Assembly (NCBI GenBank): GCA_001599815.1
Contig: BCIA01000003.1
Coordinates: 1,922,001-1,986,000, forward strand
Length of the DNA: 64,000 nucleotides
Source of the DNA: Furcasterigmium furcatum
Taxonomy: Eukaryota; Ascomycota; Sordariomycetes; Glomerellales; Plectosphaerellaceae
Direction of reading: 5' to 3'
The notes beneath the pieces were generated by a model. It did no database searches and was not told the origin of the DNA. It saw only the letters and a list, made by a program, of their open reading frames with translations. Below, in pieces: positions 27,632 to 40,406 of this stretch (position 1 is the first letter of the stretch; every line of letters begins with the position of its first letter). Position numbers and translations under genes: made by a program.

Positions 27632-30600
27632 TCACTGCAGCATCGAGTCGAGACTCTCCCCGAGCACGCCCTCGATCTTGACAATCCACCGGTGCGTCTC
27701 CCGCTCGACAACCTCGTCGTCGTCGTCCTGCAGCTCGCTGATGTACGGCAGCATCTCGGGCAGCGCGGACAGCCACTCCTCTCCCAGCCTGTCCGTCAGC
27801 TGCTGCTGGCACCTGACCGCCGCGAGCCTCACCCCGGCCTGCTGCGCCCGCAGCTGCCGCAGGATCCCCGTGTTCAGCTCCTTCTGGTGATCCTGCGAAT
27901 CCGCCGCGCTCGCCAGCTCCACCACCGCCGGGATCAGCTCCCTCGTCACGTCCACGCCCGCAGCCTGCGCGAGCTGCCCGACCAGCACCGGTGCCACGGC
28001 CCCAAAGTGCGCCGGCGCCTGCCAGAAGTCGTCCTGGTCGTGCTCGAAGCACCGCGCCAGCGTCGCCAGCGCACGCTCCCACAGCGCCCGCTCCCCGGCC
28101 ACCTTGGGGTTGCACCCCTGGATGACCTCCACCGCGTCGTCCACGATGTACGTCGCGTAGCTCGTGACGATCGACTTGAGGTTCTCGAAGAACGTCTGCA
28201 GGAACCCGTACAGGCTGTATCGCCTGTGCGTCCGGCCCTGCGCGTCCGACTTGGGCAGCTTGGTCGACCACTCCACGAGGTTCGTGAAGATGGGCCGGAA
28301 CGACGCGTCGTTGAGCTTGTAGATCATCTTGAGGGCTACCTCGTTCAGCGTCGACTCGATGTCGCCGATCTGCTCCGCCTCGCTGTCGGACACCTCGCCG
28401 GCGGTGTGGCGCTCGCGGCGGAGGTCGAGAGCATTGAGCAGGATGTTGGAGAGCGCAGACACGTTCTTCGAAATGACTGACTTGGGGTGGCTGTCGATGG
28501 CAACGCCCAGGATGTCGATGTACTCGCCGATAGCCTTGAATCCCATGTTAGCGGATAAGTCTATCACACAGACGGGGAGCGTGCTTACCTCGTAGCCAGC
28601 CTTCACAGCGAGGGCCCAGTTCCTCTCCAGCGCGCCGAGGAACACCTTGGACTCGACCTTGCGCGCCAGGAAGCGCAGGCAGTTCAGGCGGCTGTCGCTC
28701 GCGTCCTCGTCCAGATCGGCCTGGGCGGACATGTTGGACGCCACGAGGATCTCGTCGAGATATGTCCCTGTGATCATGTACGGCAGATGCTGCGCCAACG
28801 CCGTGATGAATGCGTAGCTGGCGTTGTGAAGATCCGTCTGCGCCTCCTCCCCATCGAGGCTCTGCTTGATGTATAGAATGGCCTGCGGGACGGCCAGAGA
28901 CAGAACCGGCAGGATACCATCCTGGAGCACATCGACGAGGGACGCCAGGCACAGGAGAGCCATGATGCGCAGCCGGGCATCGGGCGTGCCCAGGCAGTGC
29001 GGCCCGGCGATGGTTGAGGCTGCCGCGGCCACCGCCTCGGGGTCCTTCTTGCCGTACTTCTCCGCAATTTTGTCCACACAGGCAACGGCTGTGTGCTTGT
29101 ACTTGAGATCGTCCGTGTCGCGGATCGCGGCCGTGAGCTGGGGCAGGAAGCCGAGCAGGGCCGCCCTCGACGTGGCATCGGAGACGCTCTCTTGCTCGAC
29201 GCGCACCTCCAGGGCCCTGAGGACCTTGCGGCGCAGCTCCATCTCCGTCTTGTCCTGCAGGTTCTCGACGGACTTGATGAACTCGCCGATCGAGAGCAGG
29301 CTGAGGAGGTTGGCCAGGCTGGAGCCGCAGCACTCGTGAAGCGCCTTGTCGGACTTGACAGTCTCGGCCAGGGCCAGTGTGTCCTTGAGCAGAGTGGCAT
29401 ACAGCTCCCTCATCTTAGAGGTCTCCATATCATCCCGCTCAGCCAAGACGTTGATCTCCCTCCTGAGCTTCTTTCCGGAAAGCAAAGAGGGGAAGATGGT
29501 CAGCTGCTTGAGAGCAGTCTTCTGGTTGTCCTTCTTCGCCAGATCGTCACCAACACCGAGCAGAATAGCGGACAGGGTGGGCTTGGGGTTGAAGATGTCG
29601 CTGATGAGATCCAGCAGCTTGGCCAAGGTCTGGAGCTGAACCTCGGCATTGTAGTGGGCAAGCAAGTCGGCCGCGAACGACTCCACGCTGGGCGTCGCTC
29701 CGTACTTATCGATGAGCATGGCCAGGAGAGCGAACAGGAACTCGTCAGGCCCCAGGGTGTCGACAAGAGAAACGAATAGATCGTGCTTGCGGTGAGAAGG
29801 AATGTGCTCGTAGGCAGTGACGAAGCTGACGAGAAGCTCGGTGGCGCCGGCAATGGGGTTCCTCTTGCCCTTCTTCAGCGACTCCATCAGCGGCGGCACG
29901 ACCTCCTTAATCGTCTGGTTCACCACATGCGCAGAGTAGTCATCGTTCTGGCGGAGAACGGAGGCGCCCATGAAGGTGAAGATGGGCATGACACTGTGCA
30001 GGACAACATCAGGGGCGGCCGTTGCGAGGCTTGCGATGAGCAGCAGCGCTGAGTTCTGGACGATGGGGCTCGTGGACTTCTGAATGCAGTTGGCAAGCAG
30101 ATCGCCATGGCCGCCAGAGCGGCTGATCTTGAGGTTCTTGTTCGCCTTGTACTCGGGGACCATGGCAATGAGGCTGGTCAGGACCAGGTTCTGCAGGTAG
30201 CCCAGCTCCGAGCCGACGACAGCCGTAAGACGCTGAAGCTCGGAGAGCGTGTCGAAAAGGCTGTGGAGCAGCTCCGGGTGCGATTGCGGGCTGGAGCCCT
30301 CGACGAGCTGGAGCACAAAGGTGACATCTCGGAGGATCTTGCTGAGCTCAGCTGTGCTGAAGGAATGGACCACCCTGTTGGCATCCGAGCTGGTACGGCG
30401 GCGCTTGGTCGGGGGCGACCCGGTGACGGACTTGGATCGAGCCTGCACGGATGCCAGGAACTGCGACAGAACAGCCGTTGTGAGCTCGACATTCTTGAGC
30501 AGGTCGGCAGCCTCGGTGGAAATAACATCTTCCTCGTCGTCGGTGTGCTGGCGCTGGTAGATCTTCAGCATGGTCTCGGCGACGTCGAACTGGGTGTCCG

Positions 30601-33125
30601 GCTTCATCAGCGGCCACATGGCTCGGATGCGCTGGAAACAGGCGCGGACCAGGCCCAGGCGGCGGGGCGTATCCGTGTTCTGGATCGTTGAAAGCAGGAA
30701 GTCGAGCCCGTCATGGTCGTTCTGCACAACTGTCTCCGTGAAACGTTGGTCGAGCTGACTGGGGTCAACCTGCTCCGTGCTGCAAAGAGAAGAGACCTCC
30801 TCCTCCGAGAGATCGGCCCACCACCGGAACGCCGGCAACAAGACCCTCGTCCTGGTTGTTGATGAGACGCCCTTGATGCCGTTCAGTAGCGTAAGGAGAG
30901 CAGACTTGGCTCGCAGCAACGGAGTGGCGACAACGTGGCTCGCAAGCGAGGAAAGGATGGACTGTCGGTTGGCCTGGGAGGGGCTGTTCAGCTTCCCCTT
31001 GACGCTGCTGTCGATTCCCGCCTGCAAGATGGTGCCGATATGGTTCTCGTCCATGACACACTCCTCCAGGGCGGGCATAATGATCTCATGCAACAATTTC
31101 GACACCACATCAGACCCCATCAACTGAATGGCAGCCGTGTCTTCGTAGAAACTGTTGCCACCCCAGGGCTGCTGCTTCTTGGCCTTGCTCTGAGGCGGGC
31201 AGAGCTCCCCGAGACGAGTGAGGAGGTCTGCCGCAACACGCCGAACCTTGCGAGACGAGTCAGTGAGAGCAGCCATGCAGTAAGGGATGATAGCCTGAAT
31301 GTCGTGGCCGTCGGCATCATCGTCCAAGACCCTCCTCTTCACGGCATCGAGAGCCGCCGCGCGGGCAAGTGAAGGATACGGCCCACACCAGATACGCGCA
31401 AAGAAGGCCGTGAAGGTAGCCTCACTGACAGCAGTCTGGCGATGCAGGGCGGGGAGGCTGGCGAAGTCGGCCAAAAGTTGCGGCTCCTCGCTGCTCTGAG
31501 CCACGGCCTGGAGGAAGACCTGGGTGAAGGATTCGAAGACATCCTCAGTCTTCGCGGAGAGGCAGGCCGGCAGAACGCTGCTATCGGTGGCCTTCTGCTT
31601 GAGAGCTTCACGGACGTCTTGTGAAGACGGCCGGGATGGCTTGTCGACGTCCATGCCATCAGCATCAGGGGCTGGAAGGGCCTTCTGCTGACGGATCGTC
31701 ACGTCCAGCTTCATCTCCAGCTCTTCCACATCCAGGTCGCCCTCCTCGATAACGCTCTGGATGATTTCGCTCGAGTTTCCGGTGTGGCGGGAAAGGTCGA
31801 TGAGTGCCGAGCCAAGCTCCTTGCGCACTTCGCCGTTGGGGTCGACCTCGTCATCCAGACGGTGTGCTGCCAGCACCAGAGACTTGAAAACGACGCTGAC
31901 TTGCTTGTCCTTGAGGACTCGTCCGACAAGAACGGCGCGAATGACGGGCAGGCCGCGCGAGTCGCCCTTCTTGATCAGGCGGTCCACGAGCGAGATGCAC
32001 AGGCCGTTGGTGAGCTTGTCAACTCTCTGCTGGCGGCCAATGTCCACCAGCACGTCGCCCAGCGCGGGGACCTTCATGAGGGCCTTGGTTACCTTGCTGC
32101 CTACTTGCTTTGCAGATCGGTAATTCGCCAGAATCGAGAGACACACCAGGCCGGGCCTCATGGTGTCACTGGTCCACCCAAGGACGATCTGCTCCATGAA
32201 GGCAGAGAGAACGCCGTCGTCCAGGTTTCCCTTGGCTGCGAACATGGCAACGGCCATGTAAGCAGCAATCTGCATGTTGGGAACCTTCTTCATGAGGAGC
32301 GCCTCACCGAAAACGGGGCCCAGGCGCTGGAGGAGAGCCTGGTCGTTGTCCTTTTGGACGGCGGCGCGGCCGGACCTCGAGTTCTCCAGGAGGCCATTGA
32401 CAGCCTCGGTCATGACGCCTCCCCAGAAGGAGACCAGGGCCGGGTACTGCTGCAGGTTGCGGCATGCCTCCAGCGTGTATTCGGAGAGCGTGCCCAGGAA
32501 ACCAGAGTGGTGGATGGCCTCGTGGACGATGACGGAGCGGGGAGGAGCGGTCAGAGATCGGATGTAGGGCTGGAGGAAGCGGTACTCGGCCGGGAGGATC
32601 GACGGCAGAATCGACAGTAGTGTGACAAAGGAGGGTATCGTGTGGTATGGCATGAATGTCGTGACAAGAGCGCGGGTGTTCTCCTCGTGGATCCTACAAG
32701 ACAAATCAGCGCCGTGCGTCGGGCCTGTGGTCACAGCAGAGAGCTTACCTGAACCTCCTCACAAGCCACTCAATGGCCCTGATTGCGGGCATCAGCCTCA
32801 GCCGGCTGCCCACGAGGCGCAGGAAAGCCTCAATCTTCTTGTCCAACTCGGCATTTTCGGCCGCGGTCATCTGGGTCCTGTCCTCCTCCTGGCTCTGCTC
32901 GCTGAACAGCGTCGGGGCGAAGGTCCTGAAGCGGGCATCGAGCTGGCAGAGCTCCTCGAATCCTTCGTTGCATATCGTGTATAGAGCCTGGTAGCTCTGT
33001 GTGGCGGCGACCCTCGGCTCGAAAATCAACGACTTGGAATGGGCAGCCTTTTGCGCCTTGACGTTGAGGGACGACTTGGAGTTGGCTGCGATTTGCGCAA
33101 GCTGCGCCGCAAGAGATGTCGCCAT
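27632..33125 (-). CDS. UTP10: U3 snoRNP / t-UTP component Utp10 (HEATR1 family)
   Basis: Exons 32749-33125, 28589-32693 and 27632-28534 give 1794 residues, the usual fungal length. The N-terminus (MATSLAAQLAQIAANSKSSL; KAAHSKSLIFEPRVAA) and AIRAIEWLVRRFR/IHEENTRALVTTF across intron 1 match Utp10. The body is alpha-helical HEAT-type repeats. The C-terminal BP28CT-like part contains LVEWSTKLP and the acidic DDDDEVVERETHRWIVKIEGVLGESLDSML. Utp10 belongs to the t-UTP/UtpA complex needed for pre-rRNA transcription and 18S processing in the nucleolus. The second intron (28535-28588) is 54 nt, in frame and free of stops, with donor GTAAGC, branch GCTAAC and an AAG acceptor. If it is retained the protein gains 18 residues (1812). 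Confidence 0.95.
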
Positions 33126-33550
33126 GGTCTAAAACATGAATGAGATGATGTCCTTTCGATTGTATTTTCTCAGCGAGTGGGCGGGGCCAGAAAACGGTTT
33201 CTGGGCTTCTGTCGATTTGTTTCCCGCTCGAGACGCTGGTGGTGATGGCCTGGCAGCAGATTTGGGATGCATGGAGCTCGAATTTTTTTGGACGGCATCC
33301 AGTTGATCGCCCGATAAGGATGGCAACCAATGAACAGCCCCATTGATAAGGATTCGACAATGTCATAGGCTGGTGGGGCAGAAGTGCGGGGCGTTTTCAA
33401 CGGCGAACTTCAATAGACCGACCGGCAGTGACCGAGTGCAAACATTAAGAACGCTTGAGAATTCATCACCATATGTGCTCTGCTTTCTACTCGACATCTT
33501 GGGTGAGAACTTTCGTTTTCGTGACCAGCACTGAAGCCTGCCCGTTCATC
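33126..33550. promoter_or_regulatory. Upstream region of UTP10 and 3' flank of the P450 gene
   Basis: No gene or clear operator visible in 425 nt. Confidence 0.45.
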
Positions 33551-35328
33551 CTACATGACGACGTTGCTCAGCCGGACATAGCAGTCAACAGGCTCCCTGG
33601 CGAAGCGCTGCACGGCATCATATCCGCTCAGTGCCTCCGGCGTAGCCTCCAGGTTGAAATGCCACAGAATCAGGGCAAACTGAACCTTGAGTTCCTGCAT
33701 TGCGAATTTCCTCCCAAAGCAAGCCCGCGGGCCAAGACCAAAGGCGAGTTGAGGTCCGGCCATGGGGTCGAAAACCTCCACGCCCGTAGCCGCATCGGTC
33801 TTTAGCCAGCGCTCAGGCCGGAATTCCCCTATGTCCCCATCATCCCAGGTGCCCGTCAGCGCCTTGCCGGACCCTCGCTGGGCCCCCGGGCTGCGCGTCC
33901 CGTCTTCGCACGACATGTTAGGCTCCAGGTAACCTGCCCCGTTCGCCATGAGAAACACGTCCGTCCCCTTGGGTATGTGGCGGCCCAGAACGGTGGTGTT
34001 CTGTTGGGCGCGGCGCACGACGAAAGCGATGGTGTTGGCGTGGCGCAGGACCTCCTCGACCACAGCGTCGAGATAGGGGATATGCGCGCTCACGAGCTCC
34101 TGCGCCGTCGGGGCTCGCTTTGCCTGCAGAGCTTCGGGCAGTGCGGCCCTCAGATCGGCCCGCAACCGGCTCTGCGCCGCAGGGTTACTCGTCAGGTACT
34201 TGAGCCCCCAAGCCACCGTCGTGGCGGACGTGTCGTGACCTGCCAGCATGAAGCCGAAGAACTCGTCTGAGATGCCGCGTTTGTGGTAGTCCGGCTGCCT
34301 TCCCTCGTTGGTTGCGACGTCCCGCTCGCGCATCAGCACCGAGTGAAGACCGGTCCGCGGGTTCTCGTCGCCAGCATCCATCAGGGCCACCGACTCGTCG
34401 ACCCGGTCACTGATGTACTTGTCCTTGGTTGCTATGGCCTTCTTCATATACGGAAAGCAACGGAGCACCCATGACGTGAGACGAGGGGCTGGGGACAGCT
34501 GTGTATCCGTGACCGAGTTTGCCAGTGTCAACGCCGCGGCGAAGATGTCGGGGAGCTCGCCATCGGGAAACGGCACCGGTTCGTCAAGGCCCTCAGGAAT
34601 CTCGGGCGTCCACCGCGCGACCACCTCAAGCCGCTGGGTGGTGATGAGCTGTTCCTCCGGGTGCCCGAACATGGAGGCAAAGATGGCGTCGAGCGCCATG
34701 TACGTGATGTCGTTGTGAGCGCGAAACGGTCGCCCCTCAGCGGCATCGCACTTGATCTGCCACACCTTGATCATGGACAAAACAGTTCTGTAGAGGTGAG
34801 GGATCAGGACTTTGTTGATGGAAGTCGGCGCCATGAGGTGGTTGATCAGGTTGCGGTTGTTCTTGAAGCGAGGGTCGCTCGAGATGAACTGAATGTGCTG
34901 CTCAGGCAGGATCCCGCCGATGAGGTCCCCAAAGAATCCACTGCGGTCGAACTCCTTGCGACGCAGGAGTATGTCCTGCGCCTCAAACGGGTCTGTGACT
35001 ACCACCCACGGCATTGCCATCGGGGTGATGAAGGCTTGGATGATAGGGCTCCGATGCCTTGTCGTCAACAAAGTCAACCAGTCCTGAGCAGCCCGGTCAG
35101 TAGCCATAGGTCCAATCTTCGCCTGTTGCAACTTACAAAGATGCGCTTCGTTCTCATCACATGGCCCATCATCTCGGGAACGTCCCCGAATAGTTTGCTC
35201 GCCGCATCCCGGTTGTAGGGGATGTCCGGGAACGGCTTGGGAAGTATCGCTTGACGACCAGCGTACAAGCCTATCAAGGCAACGGCAGCGTATATTACGC
35301 CATTGGCAGATGAAAAGACGGCGCCCAT
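33551..35328 (-). CDS. Cytochrome P450 monooxygenase
   Basis: Exons 35137-35328 and 33551-35083 give 574 residues. The intron (35084-35136) has donor GTAAGT, a CTGAC branch and a CAG acceptor, and joins MRTKRIF to DWLTLLTTRH. An N-terminal membrane helix (VIYAAVALIGLYAG) is followed by a proline-rich hinge (LPKPFPDIPY). The P450 signatures are complete: I-helix AGHDTS near 345-350, ExxR (EEVLR) near 407-411, FRPERW near 485-490, and the heme loop FGLGPRACFG near 512-521 with its cysteine ligand. It is expected to be an ER-bound, reductase-dependent oxygenase. The substrate is unknown. An in-frame ATG at 35478, and a longer open frame to 35511, would add a second hydrophobic stretch; I prefer 35328 because it gives the usual single anchor. 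No biosynthetic cluster partners adjoin it. Confidence 0.92.
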
Positions 35329-35772
35329 ATTCACGAAGCTCTTGGATCTTCGGGATAAGGGGCTATCAAGCGGGTCAGGTCTGTTGAGGGAAGAGAAGAA
35401 GTAGAGCAAGGAGCAAGCCAGAAAATGAGCGACCAAGGTCTTCAGAATTGTTTCATACAAAGGTGATATGCAGACCATGAGTAATCCTCCTGCTCGTGGT
35501 GTTGTCGCCACCTTGCAGCCAATGTAACATCGATCCGCCGTGGATGTTGTTGCTGCATGTCAGCAACCAGCGTGTCGCCTACCCAGCCCAGAAAAGGGGG
35601 GACACAACCAGCCAGTGGACGAGACCGAGAACAGGGACGTCCAAACCGCTTGCATTCTCTTGCGATCGATCTGACATATTTAACAGGCTCAAAGAACTAT
35701 TCGCCTTGGCTCGTTGCGCCAGCACTCTTTTCCACGCCTGGTTGATCTTGCCCTAGTTGGATACACGATCAA
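35329..35772. other. Intergenic, P450 promoter and MIF-like 3' flank
   Basis: Holds an alternative upstream extension of the P450 frame (to 35511); nothing else recognised. Confidence 0.45.
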
Positions 35773-36925
35773 TCATCTTGTATTTCCGTTTGGCACGGGC
35801 AATTCACCCTCCAACCTCGATAAGCGCCCAAAGAGGGATGCCACAAAGCTTTTCTTCCGGTTCATCCTGCATGGTTTTGCCGAAGAATTTCGATCCTCAC
35901 GAGTTTGCCCTTCCTGCTGACTCGAAACTCTGGGGTTCTCGTCTTCTTCGGATACTGTTGCCATCAATGGCCCCGGAGAACTATTGCAATGGTCCTGAGG
36001 ACTGGGGTCAGAGGTGTCCCGGTTTGAGTTGGCTGATGAATGCCTCATTGAGGTCAACGACTGCTTCCGTGTTAATGAGATGATCAATGGCGCCGTCGCG
36101 GCAGCAAATACCTTGACGCTGAGCCTTCGGCTCGCTTTCGCTCTGGAGGTTCCGGCCTCCTCGACATCTTTCCCCGATGCTGCAGCAATCTCCCCAGCTG
36201 TGGTCTTTCCACTCCACGCCGCATTCTCTTCAGGCACCGAAACGAAGCGCAAGATGCCTCGCGAGGGCGGCACGCCCAGAGAATCTTCCATGTGTTTCTG
36301 GATGAGGGCCGCATTCGTCTTGTTTTTGATCGGCGCGATTTCCGAGGGCAGCGCAAACACAGACATGGTATACGCAGGGTCGAAGCTGCCACTAAACAGC
36401 ATGCATATCCCGTGCTGTAGTGTAACGATCACCGAGGACACCGGCCGCTGGTACCTGATGGACAGCTGGTAGGACAGATCTGTGATGAAGCTGAACTCGT
36501 CGCCTATCTGCAGATGCTGTTAGCGGTCAAGGGCCGAGTCGCTGTATTCGGGGCAACCCACGATGACGTTGGTCCGCGTCAGCCATAACGAGGGCCTCGC
36601 TGCGGATGCGGTCTTTCGCCGGGCTGACCTCTCTCCCTGCCTGAAAGGCATCCTCGAAATACATGCTGCGTGACTTGGCCAGCCCTGGGCTGGACAATAC
36701 CTTTCTCGGCTGCCTGGTGACATCTCTAGAGCGCGGCAGATCAATGGTCCTCAGTAGTGTACTGGCATGGTCCCCTTCGACGGCGTGCTTGGCCGTCTTT
36801 TGCCTCATCTGCATCTCTTTTCTCCTTGCGAAGGATAGTCGAGATGCTGAAAGTGGCTGTTCTGGGTTGGTCGCTGGTGACGCGGGCTTCGACATTGAGT
36901 CGGTCGAGTTCGTCGAACAAGACAT
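35773..36925 (-). CDS. MIF-family (tautomerase-fold) protein with an apparent frameshift
   Basis: Exon 2 (35773-36507) encodes a clear macrophage-migration-inhibitory-factor fold: IGDEFSFITDLSYQL, SSVIVTLQHGICMLFSG, SFDPAY, NAALIQKHMEDSLGVPPSRG, EENAAWSGKTTAGEI. A Ser/Lys-rich tail unlike MIF follows. The intron 36508-36561 (GTGGGT donor, CTAAC branch, CAG acceptor) joins RTNVI to IGDEF in phase. Exon 1 (from ATG 36925) reads SMYFEDAFQAGREVSPAKDR and EALVMAD, also family-like, but in a different frame from RTNVI. The lesion lies near 36577 and equals a net gain of one base or loss of two. A gene caller might instead start in the second frame at ATG 36723. It may be a fresh pseudogene or a sequencing error. 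Function of fungal MIF homologues is largely unknown. Confidence 0.7.
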
Positions 36926-38747
36926 GGTGAAGTGGTTGATGCGATGGAAGCGACTCGAGTGAACAAACAACACCAATTCAAGAGGTCGAGTGCTTCTATG
37001 TCGTTCACCGCCCAGTGGTGATTTCTTGCCAGTGAAATGACGAGAAGTTTAGGGAGATGGAGGGCGCCTCGAAGTACTAATGACCGGGAAGGTGCGAGCG
37101 TCGGAGGGCCACAGCTGCTTGCAGCCTGTTACACTAACCCAAGACATCGCCGCGGCATTCTGCAGGTCTTCCGCCGCAGATTGATCACACCCGTGAGCAA
37201 GCACAGGTCCCATTCCTATTCACATGGCTGAAATCAAGAGACGACTTGGTACTGATCCGAGGCAACTTGATTGTAGCGAGGGTCCGGTGTACGCTCGCTC
37301 GCTCTTCTCCAAGACAGACACTCAGATCTACAACACACAGTAGTACCTATAGAAGGCTTTCTTTCAATCTCGTTATCTAATTTGGCGAAATCCAGCACCA
37401 AGTACATACTTTCCACATTGAACGGAGTTGAAGGTTGGTTCTGCTCCTGAAGCAGAGGACCCTGGCCCTTAGCTAAGCAGCCGGGGTAGCCCACCAATGA
37501 CGCCACTGAGAAATGCTCCAAAGGTGCTTATCTTATCTCCCCCAGCTCATTCCCCTGCTTGCTCCACCCGACTGCTCAGGTACCCTGCATTGGGGCATCC
37601 ATGGTGGGCATCCTTCAGTGACAACCTCCAACCTGCCATTTGCTTCTTACAAACTGACACGCGACCCAACGCAAACACCTCATGGGAAGCACCTGATTTT
37701 CTCATTTGGTGCGACTTGGTAAAAGCCATGCGACAAAGCGACGGGAATCACCAGTGACACTGCGTCATCTCCCTCGACATCAACTGAGAACCTCACCTAC
37801 AAACCCTTTCGACGAAGCGACATCACATAAAGACACCGGAGCATCTCAAAGCAATTGGCGCCTGGATATTCCGTCATCTGGAGCAATCTCTCATCGCAGG
37901 GTATCGGGAGTCAGCTTCAGGACCTGGGGTTATCTGACGGGAGGCCACTGATCCCACGTACGGCTGTTTCTTGTGCGCTCCGAGAGGCAGCGAGCGAATA
38001 GGCGGCGAGAATGGAGGTGAGCTGCCAAACAGTTTCCTTTCTGTTGATTTCATTTGCCTTGAGGAGACCCGACTTGTCCCCTTGATCCGGTCCGAGCTCC
38101 ATCCTTCAATCCTCAGCTCGGTGGCCCGGGTCGGTCGCGGACACATGTGATGGTCAAGCAGATTGGTCCCCTTTCTTTTGGGCTGTTTTCAGTCCCCGGG
38201 ATTGCTATTTTCGTCCGGAAAGCCGTCTCGTGCACCAAGGCTGTGGCATGGCGATCCTCCCAGGCCTCGACACACGACGCTCTGACCTGAGCAAGGACCC
38301 CAAGCAGCACCCATTCGTCATCCCGTTGATACCGGACGATGACTCGACTGCCTGGACGCGACGCCCTTGGAGCGGACAGACGAGGAGCTGAGCCCCCAGA
38401 GAAACGTCCTGTGCAACGTTGGCCACAGCAGACGAGCACGAGATTCCAAGGCCGTCGCCAAACGCCGTCAGGACGGGAACGCCGTTCGGGCAGCTGCTGG
38501 CGAGATATTGCCTCCCCCTAAAGAGAGGCAACGTTCGGCTCCTGCGTCTCTCCGCGCGCCCTGTGCTGCCACAATTTATACTGCACGCACGCGTCCGGTT
38601 CTCTACCGCCAATGACAGCCCATCGAAACGTGCGCGCCGATTGCCTCTGACGTCGACCCAGAGTCAGAGAGTCCCCGTTGGAAGCCCAGAGGCAGACCGT
38701 GATCTCTGGGTTGCTGCTTGCGGGCAGTGAATGCAGCAGCCTCCGCC
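36926..38747. other. Long intergenic region between the divergent MIF-like gene and GTR2
   Basis: About 1.8 kb without a convincing gene. Several short frames on both strands (for example 38205-38612 minus) have biased, non-protein-like composition. Both promoters must lie here. I see no repeat or transposon remnant. Confidence 0.5.
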
Positions 38748-40063
38748 ATGTCGCTTTCGCCGCCCTTCGGGGAATCGCCACCATCCCAAGCGGACGATGG
38801 TGGTCGACCGTCCCTACGCGAACTCATTATCCAGAACACCGGCCGGTTGAGTCCAGCAAGGCTAACGCTGCAGCGTGTTTTCGAACAGAGTCGTCGCGGA
38901 GTCCCGAAGAAGGATGCCGCTAAGCCAGCAGAGACCCCGGTTGGGGTGCCCGCAAAGGGAAAACCGCGTCTACTCTTGATGGGCCAGAGACGGTAAGAAA
39001 GTCAAGTCGGCCCTGGTAGGCAGGGCAAACCACTGACTTGCCACCCCAGGAGCGGCAAATCATCCATATCCAGCGTGGTCTTTCACAAGCTGCCGCCAAA
39101 TGAGACGCTATTCCTCGAGTCCACGGCACGGATTCAGAAAGACTCCATGGCGTCAGTAACAAACGCCCATTTGAAGCCGCTGTGCCGTGCGCTGATTTCC
39201 GTAGATCTTTCATGGACTTCCAAGTATGGGACTTCCCGGGGCAGATTGACATCTTCGAGAACCCCAACTACGACATGGAGGCCATCTTTGGCGAAATCGG
39301 CGCCCTCATCTGGGTAATCGACGCCCAAGACGACTACCTGGAAGCCGTCGCCCGCCTCAACACCACAATCCTCAACCTCCAACCAACATACCCCAACATC
39401 AACATCGAAGTCTTCATCCACAAGGTCGACGGCCTCTCCGACGACTACAAGCTCGACATCCAGCGCGACATCACCATCCGCATCCAGGACGAGCTCTCGG
39501 ACCACGGCTTCGAAAACGCCCCCGTCACATTCCACCTCACCTCCATCTACAACCACTCCATCTTCGAGGCCTTCTCCAAGGTCATCCAGAAGCTCATCCC
39601 CCAGCTCGGCACCCTCGAGGCAATGCTCACCAACCTCTGCCGCACCTGCCGGTTCGAAAAGGCCTACCTCTTCGACGTCCTATCCAAGATCTACATCGCC
39701 ACCGACTCCGCCGCGGCCGACATGGCCGCCTACGAGATCTGCTCAGACTACATCGACGTCATCATCGACATCACGGAGGTCTACGGCTCCTGGGCCCGCT
39801 CGGACACCCAGCGCCGCCGCATCGAGGGCGAGCCATGGAACGCAAAGGTCGAGGAGCAGGTCGCCTGCAACTGGGCCGAGAGCTGCATGGTCCTCCACGA
39901 CGCGGGACGTCCCATCATGCTGCGCGAGGTCGACCGCTACCTCGCCCTCGTCGCCATCATGAAGGAGGATTCCTACGACCGGATGCCCCTCGTCAACATG
40001 AACGTCGAGGCCGTCGTGCAGGGCCTGACGGAGTTCTTCGACATCACCAAGCCGCGGAGGTGA
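38748..40063 (+). CDS. GTR2: Rag-type GTPase Gtr2 (RagC/D), EGO complex subunit
   Basis: Exons 38748-38992, 39050-39151 and 39205-40063 give 401 residues. The P-loop GQRRSGKSS (79-87) is split by intron 1 after the second base of Arg82. Intron 2 (GTCAGT...TAG) joins RIQKDSMA to SFMDFQVWDFPGQ, the Gtr/Rag switch II. HKVDGL serves as the guanine-specificity motif, and a roadblock-like C-terminal domain follows (AYLFDVLSKIYIATDS...). The N-terminal about 70 residues are a low-complexity extension before the GTPase. Gtr2 pairs with Gtr1 on the vacuole surface and reports amino-acid status to TORC1. The DFQVWDFPGQ form points to the Gtr2/RagC branch, not Gtr1. Confidence 0.94.
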
Positions 40064-40406
40064 GAAGCGGCTGCGCAGACGACGGAGGGCAGGGTTCTTT
40101 CTACTGGCGAGGTGCGCGGGACTTAGAGCAGTTTTGCTGGGAGGGTGTTTTGCTGTATGTATCATGTATTCATATTCGCCCGACGTTTCCCACGGGATTC
40201 ACGACGCTTTTTATCCTCGCCTTTTTACGACCGTTGGCCCAGGTCGCAATGCCTAGTTGATACTTTTTCCGCTTGTGCCTGGCCTTTCCGCGCCGCTGCT
40301 GCCCTGCTATCGATGCTTCTTATTGCCTCGCCCCGGCCCTCCGCGAGGAGAGCCTGATCGGCGGCTCCCTCATCCGCCTCCACCGTGGTGACGGCGACAA
40401 CGTTCG
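40064..40406. other. Intergenic, convergent 3' ends of GTR2 and APC4
   Basis: No feature recognised in 343 nt. Confidence 0.5.

Noticed and set aside
38205..38612. 135-codon minus-strand frame in the GTR2 upstream region
   Set aside because: Cys/Arg/Ser-rich, no splice partners, no similarity I recognise; likely chance.
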